Shown here: in pieces, positions 12,611-21,127 of the stretch | How the letters are laid out: each line of letters begins with the position of its first letter | Numbering within the stretch: position 1 is the first letter of the stretch | Assembly: GCA_029883975.1 (NCBI GenBank) | Contig: JAOUIL010000011.1 | Location: 1 to 57,955, forward strand | Source of the DNA: Betaproteobacteria bacterium | Lineage (GTDB): Bacteria; Pseudomonadota; Gammaproteobacteria; Burkholderiales; SG8-39 | Reading direction: 5' to 3' | DNA length: 57,955 bases | Notes under the pieces: generated by a model | Seen by the model: only the letters and a program-made list of their open reading frames with translations | Told to the model about the DNA's origin: nothing | Databases searched by the model: none | Made by a program: the position numbers and the translations under genes

Positions 12611-13594
12611 ATGCTGCGCGCCTGGCTGGAGTTCGCCGCCTGCCTCGCCGTCATCGGCTACGCCGGCTTCAAGCTGACGCGCTACGCCGACGCCATCGCC
12701 GAGAAGGCCCGGCTGTCGGCGAGCTGGTCGGGCCTGGCGCTGCTCGCCACCGTCACCTCGCTGCCCGAGCTGATGACGGGCGCGAGCGCCGTCACGGTCG
12801 CCGCGGCGCCGAACATCGCGGTCGGCGACGTGCTCGGCAGCTCGGTGTTCAATCTCGTCCTGCTCGCGTCGGTGGACCTGGCGCGCCGCGGCCCTTCGCT
12901 GTACGCGCGCGCCAGCCGCGGCCACATCGTGTCGGCGGCCTTCAGCATCGCGCTGCTCGGCATCGTGCTCCTCGGCCTGGCGCTCGGCGGCGCCGGCCCG
13001 GCGCTCGGCCGCGTGGGCTGGTATAGCCCGGTGATCTTCGCCGCCTACGCGCTCGCGATCCACGCCGTGCTGCGCTACGAGCGGGGGCTGACGCCGGCCG
13101 TGCTGCACATGGCGCCGCGGCACCCGCGGCTGACGCTGCGCCAGGCAGCGCTGCGCTACGCGCTGTTCGGCGCGGTCGTGGTGGCCGCCGGCGCGTGGCT
13201 GCCTTTCGTCGGCGTGCGCCTGGCGCAAGCGATGGGATGGTCGAACACGTTCGTCGGCACGCTGTTCGTCGCGCTGGTCACCTCGGTGCCGGAAATCGTC
13301 ACCACGCTCGCCGCGGTGCGCATCGGCGCGCTCGACATGGCGATCGGCGGCATCCTCGGCAGCAACCTGTTCGACGTGGTGATCTTCGCGATCGACGACG
13401 TGCTGTACGCACCGGGCCCGATCCTCGCGGACGTCTCGCCCGCGCATGCGATCTCCGCGGCGTCGGCGATGGTGATGTCGGCGTGCGTGGTGGCCGCGCT
13501 CTGGGTGCGGCCGCAGCGCGCGCGCTGGATGAGCGCCGCCATGGTCGCGCTGTTCCTGCTCAATTCCTGGGCGGTATACCGCGCCGCGGCATGA
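12611..13594 (+). CDS. Sodium/calcium exchanger (CaCA superfamily, YrbG-like)
   Basis: The 327-aa membrane protein has about ten helices and the two inverted alpha-repeats that form the ion-binding site: GLALLATVTSLPELMTGASAV with NIAVGDVLGSSVFN, and GTLFVALVTSVPEIVTTLAAV with MAIGGILGSNLFD. The paired Glu and Asn residues in these repeats are the family's Ca2+/Na+ ligands. Length fits bacterial YrbG-type exchangers. It lies 46 bp after the oxidoreductase gene, and just before an FNR-boxed operon with two cation ATPases, so this stretch is rich in divalent-cation transport. Confidence 0.88.
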   Translation: MLRAWLEFAACLAVIGYAGFKLTRYADAIAEKARLSASWSGLALLATVTSLPELMTGASAVTVAAAPNIAVGDVLGSSVFNLVLLASVDLARRGPSLYARASRGHIVSAAFSIALLGIVLLGLALGGAGPALGRVGWYSPVIFAAYALAIHAVLRYERGLTPAVLHMAPRHPRLTLRQAALRYALFGAVVVAAGAWLPFVGVRLAQAMGWSNTFVGTLFVALVTSVPEIVTTLAAVRIGALDMAIGGILGSNLFDVVIFAIDDVLYAPGPILADVSPAHAISAASAMVMSACVVAALWVRPQRARWMSAAMVALFLLNSWAVYRAAA

Positions 13595-13606
13595 GGGCGT
13601 GCGCGC

Positions 13607-13620
13607 TTGATCCAGGTCAA
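13607..13620. promoter_or_regulatory. FNR/DNR-type box for the E2/ACP/ATPase operon
   Basis: The site is TTGATCCAGGTCAA. A -10-like CATAGT is at 13645-13650 and the ATG at 13659. No Shine-Dalgarno sequence is present, and the predicted leader is only about 0-4 nt. Confidence 0.72.
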
Positions 13621-13658
13621 GCGTTCGAGTCTCGCCTCGCGCACCATAGTCCGGCGAC

Positions 13659-14834
13659 ATGATCGAATTCAAGCTCCCCTCCCTCGGCGCCGACATGGAC
13701 GAGGGCAAGCTCCTCGCCTGGAAGGTCAAGGCCGGCGATCGCGTGAAGCGCGGCGACCTGGTGGCGGTGGTGGAGACGCCCAAGGCCGCGGTGGACGTCG
13801 AGATCTGGCAGGACGGCGTCGTGCACGAGCTCATCACGCAGCCGGGCGAGACGATTCCCGTGGGCACGGTGATGGCGCGGCTCGCCGCGGCGGGCGAAGC
13901 ACCGGTCGCTGCCCCTGCACCCAAGTCCGCCCCGGCGGTGACGCCGGCCGCGGCCCCTGTCGCGGCGCCAACTGGGGCGCCGACCCGGCATCCCGTCTCT
14001 CCCGCCGCGCGCAAGCACGCGCGCGAGCTGGGCGTCGATGTGGAAAGACTCCCCGGCAGCGGGCCGCACGGCGCGGTGACGGTGGAGGACGTCGAAAAAG
14101 CGGCGAAGGCCGCCCCGCCGAAGGAGAAAGCGCCGCCGAAGAAGGAGGCACCGCCGCCGTCGGACAAGACGCTCGCCATGCGGAAGGCCATCGCTGCGGC
14201 GATGAGCCGCTCCAAGCGCGAGATCCCTCACTACTACCTTTCGCAGACCATCCCCATGCAGCGCGCCGTGGACTGGCTCACGGCATACAACGAGAAGCGC
14301 CCCTTGACCGGGCGCGTGCTGATGGGCGCGCTGCAGCTCAAGGCGGTCGCGTTCGCGCTGAAGGACTTCCCCGATCTCAACGGCTTCTGGAAGAACGACG
14401 CCTTCGAGCCGGCAAGCGGCATCCACGTCGGCGTCGCGATTTCGCTCAGGAAGGGCGGGCTCATCGCCCCCGCGATCCACGACGTCGCCGAACTTCCGCT
14501 CGACGAGCTGATGAAGGCGCTCGCCGACCTGGTGCGCCGCGCGCGCGCCGGGAGCCTGCGCTCCTCCGAGATGAGCGACCCGACGATCACCGTCACCAAT
14601 CTGGGCGATCAGGGCGTGGACGAGGTGTTCCCCATCATCTACCCGCCGCAGGTCGCGATCGTAGGGTTCGGCCGCCTCGCGCCGCACCCGTGGGCCGAGG
14701 ATGGCATGATCGGGGCGGTGCCCGCGGTGGTTGCCAGCCTCGGCGGCGACCACCGCGCGAGCGACGGCCACCGCGGCGCGCGCTTTCTCGCCGCGGTCGC
14801 GGCGCTGCTGCAGGAACCGGAGAAACTGGCATGA
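13659..14834 (+). CDS. pdhC: Dihydrolipoamide acyltransferase (E2) of a 2-oxoacid dehydrogenase complex
   Basis: The 391-aa protein has one N-terminal lipoyl domain with the lipoylated Lys42 (VVETPKAAVDVEI) and an Ala/Pro linker (about residues 80-110). A peripheral subunit-binding domain (SPAARKHARELGVD...GPHGAVTVEDVE) and a second charged linker follow, then the catalytic domain ending in the DHRASDG active-site motif (His365, Asp369). It transfers the acyl group made by E1 to CoA. It lies 2.6 kb from E1beta in a separate FNR-boxed operon, together with an acyl carrier protein. A single lipoyl domain is shared with acetoin and branched-chain E2s, so the substrate is uncertain. Confidence 0.92.
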   Translation: MIEFKLPSLGADMDEGKLLAWKVKAGDRVKRGDLVAVVETPKAAVDVEIWQDGVVHELITQPGETIPVGTVMARLAAAGEAPVAAPAPKSAPAVTPAAAPVAAPTGAPTRHPVSPAARKHARELGVDVERLPGSGPHGAVTVEDVEKAAKAAPPKEKAPPKKEAPPPSDKTLAMRKAIAAAMSRSKREIPHYYLSQTIPMQRAVDWLTAYNEKRPLTGRVLMGALQLKAVAFALKDFPDLNGFWKNDAFEPASGIHVGVAISLRKGGLIAPAIHDVAELPLDELMKALADLVRRARAGSLRSSEMSDPTITVTNLGDQGVDEVFPIIYPPQVAIVGFGRLAPHPWAEDGMIGAVPAVVASLGGDHRASDGHRGARFLAAVAALLQEPEKLA

Positions 14835-15070
14835 ACGCCGAGGAAATCAGGAAGGTCGTGCTGGCCGAGCTGAAGCGCATCGCCCCCGAGCTGGAGGACG
14901 TGCAGCCGGCGAAGCCACTGCGCGATCAGGTGGACCTCGACTCGATGGACTGGCTGAATTTCCTCGTCGCGCTCAACGAGCGCCTGAAGATCGAGATCCC
15001 CGAGGCCGACTACCGCAAGCTCGGCACGCTCGACCAGATCGTGGACTATCTCTCCGCCAAGGCAGGGTGA
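14831..15070 (+). CDS. Acyl carrier protein
   Basis: The 79-aa acidic four-helix carrier has the phosphopantetheine site VDLDSMDWLNF (Ser38). This is a slight variant of the DSL core. It is coupled to E2 (ATGA overlap) and to the following P-type ATPase. It is not the housekeeping AcpP, since no fatty-acid synthesis genes surround it. Small ACPs of this kind occasionally accompany 2-oxoacid dehydrogenase genes, where they may carry acyl or lipoyl precursors; the role here is inferred only from position. Confidence 0.85.
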   Translation: MNAEEIRKVVLAELKRIAPELEDVQPAKPLRDQVDLDSMDWLNFLVALNERLKIEIPEADYRKLGTLDQIVDYLSAKAG

Positions 15071-17478
15071 AGGGCCTCAGCTCCACCGAGGCCGCGGTAC
15101 GCCTCGCGGCCGAGGGCCCCAACGCGCTGCCGGTGCCGGGACGGCACGGCCTCGCCGCCATTGCGCTCGGCGTGCTGCGCGAGCCGATGTTCCTGCTGCT
15201 GCTCGCCGCCACGGGCATCTACCTGGTGCTCGGCGACGTGCACGAGGCGATGGTGCTTGGCGCTTCCATCGTGGGGGTGATCGCCGTCACGGTGACGCAG
15301 GAGCGCAAGGCCGAGCGTGCGCTCGAGGCGCTGCGCGACCTCTCGAGCCCGCGCGCCATGGTGCTGCGCGACGGCGAGAAGCAGCGCATCGCCGGCCGCG
15401 ACGTGGTGCGCGGCGACCTGCTGATCCTCGCCGAGGGCGACCGCGTGCCGGCCGATGCGCGTCTGCTCGAGGCGACCGACCTGACGGTGGATGAATCGCT
15501 CCTCACCGGCGAGTCGCTGCCGGTGGACAAGCGCGCGGGCGACGCGGTGTTCTCGGGGACGCTCCTCGTGCGCGGGCAGGGGCGCGCGGAGGTGGTAGCC
15601 ACGGGGTCGCGCAGCGAGTTCGGGCGCATCGGCGCCTCGCTCGCCACGCTCGACCCGGGCAAGACGTCGCTCGAGCGCGAGACCGCGCGCATCGTGCGCC
15701 TGGTGGCCGCCTTCGCCGTCGCGCTGTCGCTCGCGCTGGTAGGGTTCTTCGGCCTGACGCGCGGCGACTGGCTGGGCGGCGCGCTCGGCGGCCTGACGCT
15801 CGCCATGTCGATCCTGCCCGAGGAATTCCCGGTAGTGCTGACGGTGTTCCTCGCGCTCGGCGCCTGGCGCATCTCGCAGCACGGCGTGCTCACGCGGCGC
15901 ATGCCGGCGATCGAGATGCTGGGCGCGGCCACCGTGCTGTGCGTGGACAAGACCGGCACGCTCACGGAGAACCGCATGGCGGTGGTGGACACGCCGCAGG
16001 CGGTGGTGGATATCGCAGCGCTCGCGTGCGAGGTGGACCTGTTCGACCCGATGGAGAAGGCGATCGTCGCCAAGGCAGGCGCGGACGCCAGGCGCACGCG
16101 GGACGCCTGGCACCTCGAGCGCGACTATCCCTTCAGCGACGACTTCCTTGCAGTGTGCCACGCATGGCGCTCGCCGCAGGGCGAGTTGCGCATCGCCATC
16201 AAGGGCGCGCCCGAGACGGTGCTGCCGCTCTGCGGCCGCAGGGACGCGATGGCGGAGGTCGAGCGCGCGTCCGAGTCCGGGCTGCGCCTGCTCGCCGTGG
16301 CCGAGGCGCAATCGGCCGGGCCGCTGCCCGACGACCCGCGGCGCTACGCGTTCCGCTTCGCCGGCTTCGTGCGCCTCGCCGACCCCTTGCGCGCCTCTGT
16401 GCCCGACGCGGTGGCGCAGTGCCGGCGCGCAGGCATCCGCGTGGTGATGATCACCGGCGACTTCCCGGGCACCGCGCTCAACATCGCGCGCCAGGCCGGC
16501 CTCGACGCGGGCGAGGCGCTGTCGGGCGACGAGGTCGCTGCGCTGGACGACGCCGCGCTCGCCGCGGCGGTGCGGCGCGTGAACGTTTTCGCGCGCGTGC
16601 GGCCCGAGCAGAAGCTGCGCCTGGTGCAGGCCTACCGCGCCGCGGGCGAGGTGGTCGCCATGACCGGCGACGGCGTGAACGACGCGCCCGCCCTCAAGGC
16701 GGCGCACATCGGCATCGCCATGGGCAGCCGCGGCACCGATGTGGCGCGCGAGGCGGCCGCACTGGTGCTCCTGGAGGACGACTTCGGCTCGATCGTGCGC
16801 ACCGTGCGCCTCGGGCGGCGCATCTACGAGAACATCCGCAACGCCATGCGCTACCTGGTCTCGGTGCACGTGCCGATCGCGGGCATGGCCTTCCTGCCGG
16901 TGGCGCTCGGCGGGCCGCTGTTCCTCTACCCGGTGCACGTGGTGTTCCTCGAGTTCGTCATCGACCCGGCCTGCACGCTCGTCTACGAGGCCGAGCGCAC
17001 GGAAGCCGGCGCGATGGAGCGGCCACCGCGCGCGCCCCTGGAGCCGCTCTTCAACCTGCGCATGCTCGCCGCCAGCATCGTGCTGGGGCTGACGATGCTG
17101 GGCGCGGTGTTCGCGGCCTACTGGTGGACGCTCGACAGCGGGCGCTCGGAGGCGGCGGCGCGCACCATCGCCTTCGCCGCCATCGTGCTTTCCAACCTCG
17201 CGCTGCTGTTCGCGACGCGCTCCAGGACCCGCACGGTGCTCGCCACGCTGCGCGAGCCGAACGCGGCGCTGTGGTGGATCACCATCGGCGCACTCGCGGC
17301 GCTCGCCGCCGCCATCTACGTGCCGGCCGCGGCCGCCATCTTCCAGTTTTCGCCGCTCGGCGCCGCCGAGCTCGCCGTGGCCGCGGCGGCCGGCGTAGCC
17401 GGGGTGGCCTGGTACGACCTCGCCAAGCTGGCGCGCCAGCCGGGCGGCGGGCCGCCTTCGGCGACAATGCCCGCATGA
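15067..17478 (+). CDS. Cation-transporting P-type ATPase (P2-like) with unusual PEEFP motif
   Basis: The 803-aa protein has the actuator motif LTGESLPVDK, phosphorylation motif DKTGTLTEN (Asp294), and nucleotide-domain motifs KGAPE and MITGD, then the hinge TGDGVNDAPALK. In M4 the usual P-E-G-L-P of Ca2+ pumps is PEEFP (SILPEEFPVVLT). M6 has FLEFVIDPACTLVYEAE. This combination marks a bacterial P2-type subgroup of unproven substrate, probably Ca2+, Mg2+ or another divalent ion. GTG start at 15067 overlaps the ACP stop. It is followed without gaps by an MgtE-like protein and a second ATPase. Confidence 0.88.
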   Translation: MKGLSSTEAAVRLAAEGPNALPVPGRHGLAAIALGVLREPMFLLLLAATGIYLVLGDVHEAMVLGASIVGVIAVTVTQERKAERALEALRDLSSPRAMVLRDGEKQRIAGRDVVRGDLLILAEGDRVPADARLLEATDLTVDESLLTGESLPVDKRAGDAVFSGTLLVRGQGRAEVVATGSRSEFGRIGASLATLDPGKTSLERETARIVRLVAAFAVALSLALVGFFGLTRGDWLGGALGGLTLAMSILPEEFPVVLTVFLALGAWRISQHGVLTRRMPAIEMLGAATVLCVDKTGTLTENRMAVVDTPQAVVDIAALACEVDLFDPMEKAIVAKAGADARRTRDAWHLERDYPFSDDFLAVCHAWRSPQGELRIAIKGAPETVLPLCGRRDAMAEVERASESGLRLLAVAEAQSAGPLPDDPRRYAFRFAGFVRLADPLRASVPDAVAQCRRAGIRVVMITGDFPGTALNIARQAGLDAGEALSGDEVAALDDAALAAAVRRVNVFARVRPEQKLRLVQAYRAAGEVVAMTGDGVNDAPALKAAHIGIAMGSRGTDVAREAAALVLLEDDFGSIVRTVRLGRRIYENIRNAMRYLVSVHVPIAGMAFLPVALGGPLFLYPVHVVFLEFVIDPACTLVYEAERTEAGAMERPPRAPLEPLFNLRMLAASIVLGLTMLGAVFAAYWWTLDSGRSEAAARTIAFAAIVLSNLALLFATRSRTRTVLATLREPNAALWWITIGALAALAAAIYVPAAAAIFQFSPLGAAELAVAAAAGVAGVAWYDLAKLARQPGGGPPSATMPA

Positions 17479-18437
17479 AGCACCACGAAACCGTCGGCGG
17501 TCATCTGGTGGCCTCGGTGCTGCGCGCGCGGCCCGAGGAGCATGCGGGCGACGTGCTCGCGCGCCTCGCTGCCGAGAAGCCGGCGAGCCTCGAGCTGGTG
17601 CTCGCCACCGACGCGCACGGGCGCCTGCTCGGCGCCGCGCCGCTCGCGCGCGTGCTGGCGCTGGAATCCACCGATCGGGTGGACAAGGCGCTCGAGCGCG
17701 ATTTCCCGCGCGTGCGCCCGAACACCGACCAGGAGCGCGCCGCTTCGCTCGCGCTGCACCACCGCGTGGACGCGCTGCCGGTGGTGGACGCCGAAGGCTG
17801 CGTGCTCGGCGTGATGCCGTCCCAGGCGATCATGCAGGTGCTGCGCCGCGAGCACGTCGAGGACCTGCACGTGCTGGCCGGCATCCAACGCGAGACCTCG
17901 CAGGCGCGCCACGCGATCGAGGACCCGCCCATGCGCCGCCTGCGGCATCGGCTGCCGTGGCTGCTCGTGGGCCTGGGTGGCGCCGCGTTCGCCACCGCAA
18001 CCATGGCCGGATTCGAAGCGACGCTCCGGGCGCACGTGGCGGTCGCCTTCTTCGTGCCGGCGATCGTCTACCTGGCGGATGCCATCGGCACGCAGAGCGA
18101 GGCGGTGGCGGTGCGCGGGCTGTCGCTGACGCGCAGCGGCATCGGGCATTTGCTCGCGGGCGAGCTGCGCACCGGCATGTCGATCGGCGCCGTGCTCGGC
18201 CTGATCAGCTTCCTGCCGGTGTGGTTCTTCTTCGGCAGCCTGCGCCTCGCGGGCGCGGTGTCGGTGGCCGTCTTCGCCGCGGGCGCGATGGCGGCGGCGC
18301 TCGGACTGCTGCTGCCGTGGTGGCTGGCGCGCACCGGGCGGGACCCGGCGCTCGGCAGCGGGCCGCTCGCCACCGTGATCCAGGACATCCTCAGCCTACT
18401 CGTGTACCTCGCCGTGGTGAGGGCGTTCGGGCTTTGA
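17475..18437 (+). CDS. MgtE-like magnesium/divalent cation transporter lacking the N domain
   Basis: The 320-aa protein begins directly with a CBS pair (about residues 10-130, ending VLGVMPSQAIMQVLRREHVEDLHVLAG). The MgtE membrane domain follows, with the pore-lining helices FFVPAIVYLADAIGTQSEAVAVRGL and VIQDILSLLVYLAV. The superhelical MgtE_N domain that precedes CBS in full-length MgtE (about 450 aa) is absent, so Mg2+ gating must differ. ATG 17475 overlaps the ATPase stop and its own TGA overlaps the next TTG. It probably mediates Mg2+ uptake. Confidence 0.85.
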   Translation: MKHHETVGGHLVASVLRARPEEHAGDVLARLAAEKPASLELVLATDAHGRLLGAAPLARVLALESTDRVDKALERDFPRVRPNTDQERAASLALHHRVDALPVVDAEGCVLGVMPSQAIMQVLRREHVEDLHVLAGIQRETSQARHAIEDPPMRRLRHRLPWLLVGLGGAAFATATMAGFEATLRAHVAVAFFVPAIVYLADAIGTQSEAVAVRGLSLTRSGIGHLLAGELRTGMSIGAVLGLISFLPVWFFFGSLRLAGAVSVAVFAAGAMAAALGLLLPWWLARTGRDPALGSGPLATVIQDILSLLVYLAVVRAFGL

Positions 18438-21127
18438 CGGAGCGCGCCGACGGAAACTGGCACGCGCGGCCGGCGCGGGAGGCGCTCGAAGCGCTCGGCT
18501 CCTCGCCGCGCGGCCTGCCGGACAAGGAAGCGCGCCGCCGCCTCGAGCAGTACGGGCGGAACGCGCTGCCCGAGCCTGCGCGCCGTCACCCGCTCCTGCG
18601 CTTCCTCGCCCAGTTCCACAATCCGCTCATCTACTTCCTGCTCGCGGCAGCGATCGCCGCAGGGATCCTCGGGCACGCGGTGGATGCCGCGGTGATCGCC
18701 GCGGTCGTGCTCATCAACGCCGCGATCGGCTTCATCCAGGAAGGCAAGGCCGAGGCCGCGCTCGAGGCGATGCGCAAGATGGTCTCGCCGCGCGCGAGCG
18801 TCCTGCGCGACGGCGCGCGCCGCACGGTCGCGGTGGCCGAGCTGGTGCCGGGCGACATCGTGCTGCTCGAGGCGGGCGACCGCGTGCCCGCCGACCTCCG
18901 GCTGCTGCGCGCGCGCAACCTGCTCGTCGACGAGGCGCTGCTCACCGGCGAGTCGGTCGCGGCGGAAAAGCTCGAGGCGACCGTCGCGCCGGACGCGCCG
19001 CTCGGCGACCGCCACGGCATGGCCTATTCGGGCACGCTGGTCGCCGCCGGGCAGGCGAGCGGCGTGGTGGTGGCGACCGGCGCGCGCACCGAGATCGGCC
19101 GCATCAGCACGCTGCTCGAGAGCGTCGAGCACCTGACGACGCCGCTGCTGCGCAAGATGAACCGCTTCGCGGTGGCCTTCACCTGGGTGACGCTCGCGAT
19201 CGCCGGGCTCGTCTTCGCCTTCGCGGTGTGGGCGCGCGGCTACGCGTGGCCCGAGGCGCTGATGGCGGTGGTGGCGCTCGCGGTCGGCGCGATCCCGGAG
19301 GGCCTGCCGGCGGTGATCACGATCACGCTCGCCATCGGCGTGCAGCGCATGGCGGCGAGGAACGCGATCATCCGGCGCCTGCCCGCGGTGGAGACGCTCG
19401 GCGCGACCACCGTGATCTGCTCGGACAAGACCGGCACGCTGACGAGGAACGAGATGACCGCGACGCGCGTCGCCGCGGGCGGGCACCACCTCGCCGTGAG
19501 CGGCTCGGGCTACGTGCCCGAGGGCGACCTCGAGGCGGTAGGCCACGACGACGACGCGGCCGCCATGGCGGCGGCGGCACCGCTGCTGCGCTGCGGGCTG
19601 CTGTGCAACGACGCGCAGCTCGGGCGGCGCGAGGACGCGTGGATCGTGGAGGGCGACCCGATGGAAGGTGCGCTGGTCGCGCTCGCCATGAAGGCGGGCC
19701 TCAACGCCGAGCACGTGCGCGGCGAATGGCCGCGCCTGGACGAGATCCCGTTCGACGCCGCGCACCGCTACATGGCGACCTTGCACCAGGGGCCCGACGG
19801 GGCCGCGGTCGCCTACGTGAAAGGCGCGCCCGAGGCGGTGCTCGAGATGGCGGGCGCACCCGGGCGCGAGCCCTGGGCGAAGCGCATCGCGGAGGCGGCC
19901 TCGGCGGGCGAGCGCGTGCTCGGCTTCGGCAGCAAGACGCTGCCGCGCGGGCAGGACCAGCTGCGCCACGCCGACGTGCGCGAGGGCCTCGAGTTCCTCG
20001 GCGTCGTCGGCTTCATCGACCCGCCGCGAGAGGAGGCGATCGGCGCGGTCGCCCAGTGCCACGCCGCCGGCATTGAGGCGAAGATGATCACCGGCGACCA
20101 CGCGGCGACCGCGGCGGCGATCGCGTGCCAGCTGCGCCTCGCCGGCGACCCCGTGGCCGTCACCGGCGCCGAGCTCGACGCGATGAACGAGGTGGAGTTC
20201 GCCGAGGCGGTGCGCCGCTCGCACGTGTTCGCGCGCACCAGCCCCGAGCACAAGCTGCGCATCGTGCGCGCGCTGCAGGCGGACGGCGAGGTGGTGGCGA
20301 TGACCGGCGACGGCGTGAACGACGCGCCCTCGCTCAAGCAGGCCGACGTCGGCGTCGCCATGGGGATCAAGGGCACGGAAGCCGCGAAGGAGTCCGCCGA
20401 GATGGTGCTCGCCGACGACAACTTCGCCTCCATCGTCAACGCGGTGCACGAGGGGCGCACCGTCTACGACAACATCCGCAAGGTGATCGCCTGGACGCTG
20501 CCCACCAACGGCGGCGAGGCGCTCACCGTCATCGCCGCCATCGCCTTCGGCTTCACGCTGCCGGTGAGCGCGGTGCAGCTGCTGTGGATCAACCTGGTGA
20601 CCGCGGTGACGCTGGGCCTGGTGCTCGCCTTCGAGCCGGCGGAGCCCGGCGTGATGCGCCGCCCGCCGCGCGCGCCGCGCGCGCCGCTGCTCTCGAAGTT
20701 CCTGGTGTGGCGCGTGGTGCTGGTATCTTTCCTCTTCGTGGGAGCGGCGCTGGTGGTGTTCTTCTACGCGCTCGCGCGCGGCGACGACCTGGAGACCGCG
20801 CGCACGCTGGTGGTCAACGTGATCGTCGTGCTGGAGATCTTCTACCTGTTCAACGTGCGCTACCTGCACATGACGTCGATCACGCTGCGTGGCGCGCTCG
20901 GCACGCCGCCGGTGCTGATCGCGCTCGTCGTCGTGGTCGCGGCGCAGCTCGCCTTTACCTACGCGCCGTTCATGCAGCAGTGGTTCGCCACCCGGCCGGT
21001 TGCGCTCGTCGAGGGAGTGCTCATCGTGCTGCTGGGCGTCGCGATGATGCTGCTGCTCGAAGGCGAGAAGTGGCTGCTGCGGCGGCTGGGCGTGGCCGAC
21101 CTGCAGCCGGCGGCGGAGGAATCGTGA
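18434..21127 (+). CDS. Cation-transporting P-type ATPase, Ca2+-ATPase (PMR1/PacL)-like
   Basis: The 897-aa protein has the N-terminal cation-ATPase domain, actuator LTGESVAAEK, canonical M4 site PEGLPAVITITLAIG, phosphorylation motif SDKTGTLTRNEMT (Asp331), hinge TGDGVNDAPSLK, and M6 LLWINLVTAVTLGLVLAFEP. These support a Ca2+- or Mn2+-type export pump. I chose TTG 18434: it overlaps the MgtE stop in the 4-nt style of this operon, and no ATG lies upstream of the N-domain. Two different P-type pumps flank the MgtE gene in the same transcript. Confidence 0.88.
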   Translation: MTERADGNWHARPAREALEALGSSPRGLPDKEARRRLEQYGRNALPEPARRHPLLRFLAQFHNPLIYFLLAAAIAAGILGHAVDAAVIAAVVLINAAIGFIQEGKAEAALEAMRKMVSPRASVLRDGARRTVAVAELVPGDIVLLEAGDRVPADLRLLRARNLLVDEALLTGESVAAEKLEATVAPDAPLGDRHGMAYSGTLVAAGQASGVVVATGARTEIGRISTLLESVEHLTTPLLRKMNRFAVAFTWVTLAIAGLVFAFAVWARGYAWPEALMAVVALAVGAIPEGLPAVITITLAIGVQRMAARNAIIRRLPAVETLGATTVICSDKTGTLTRNEMTATRVAAGGHHLAVSGSGYVPEGDLEAVGHDDDAAAMAAAAPLLRCGLLCNDAQLGRREDAWIVEGDPMEGALVALAMKAGLNAEHVRGEWPRLDEIPFDAAHRYMATLHQGPDGAAVAYVKGAPEAVLEMAGAPGREPWAKRIAEAASAGERVLGFGSKTLPRGQDQLRHADVREGLEFLGVVGFIDPPREEAIGAVAQCHAAGIEAKMITGDHAATAAAIACQLRLAGDPVAVTGAELDAMNEVEFAEAVRRSHVFARTSPEHKLRIVRALQADGEVVAMTGDGVNDAPSLKQADVGVAMGIKGTEAAKESAEMVLADDNFASIVNAVHEGRTVYDNIRKVIAWTLPTNGGEALTVIAAIAFGFTLPVSAVQLLWINLVTAVTLGLVLAFEPAEPGVMRRPPRAPRAPLLSKFLVWRVVLVSFLFVGAALVVFFYALARGDDLETARTLVVNVIVVLEIFYLFNVRYLHMTSITLRGALGTPPVLIALVVVVAAQLAFTYAPFMQQWFATRPVALVEGVLIVLLGVAMMLLLEGEKWLLRRLGVADLQPAAEES

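Noticed and set aside
6263-15070. A dihydrolipoamide dehydrogenase (E3) for the PDH-like complex.
   Set aside because: The only FAD protein here (11041-12564) lacks the redox-active CxxxxC disulfide motif of E3 and looks like a CrtI-type enzyme.
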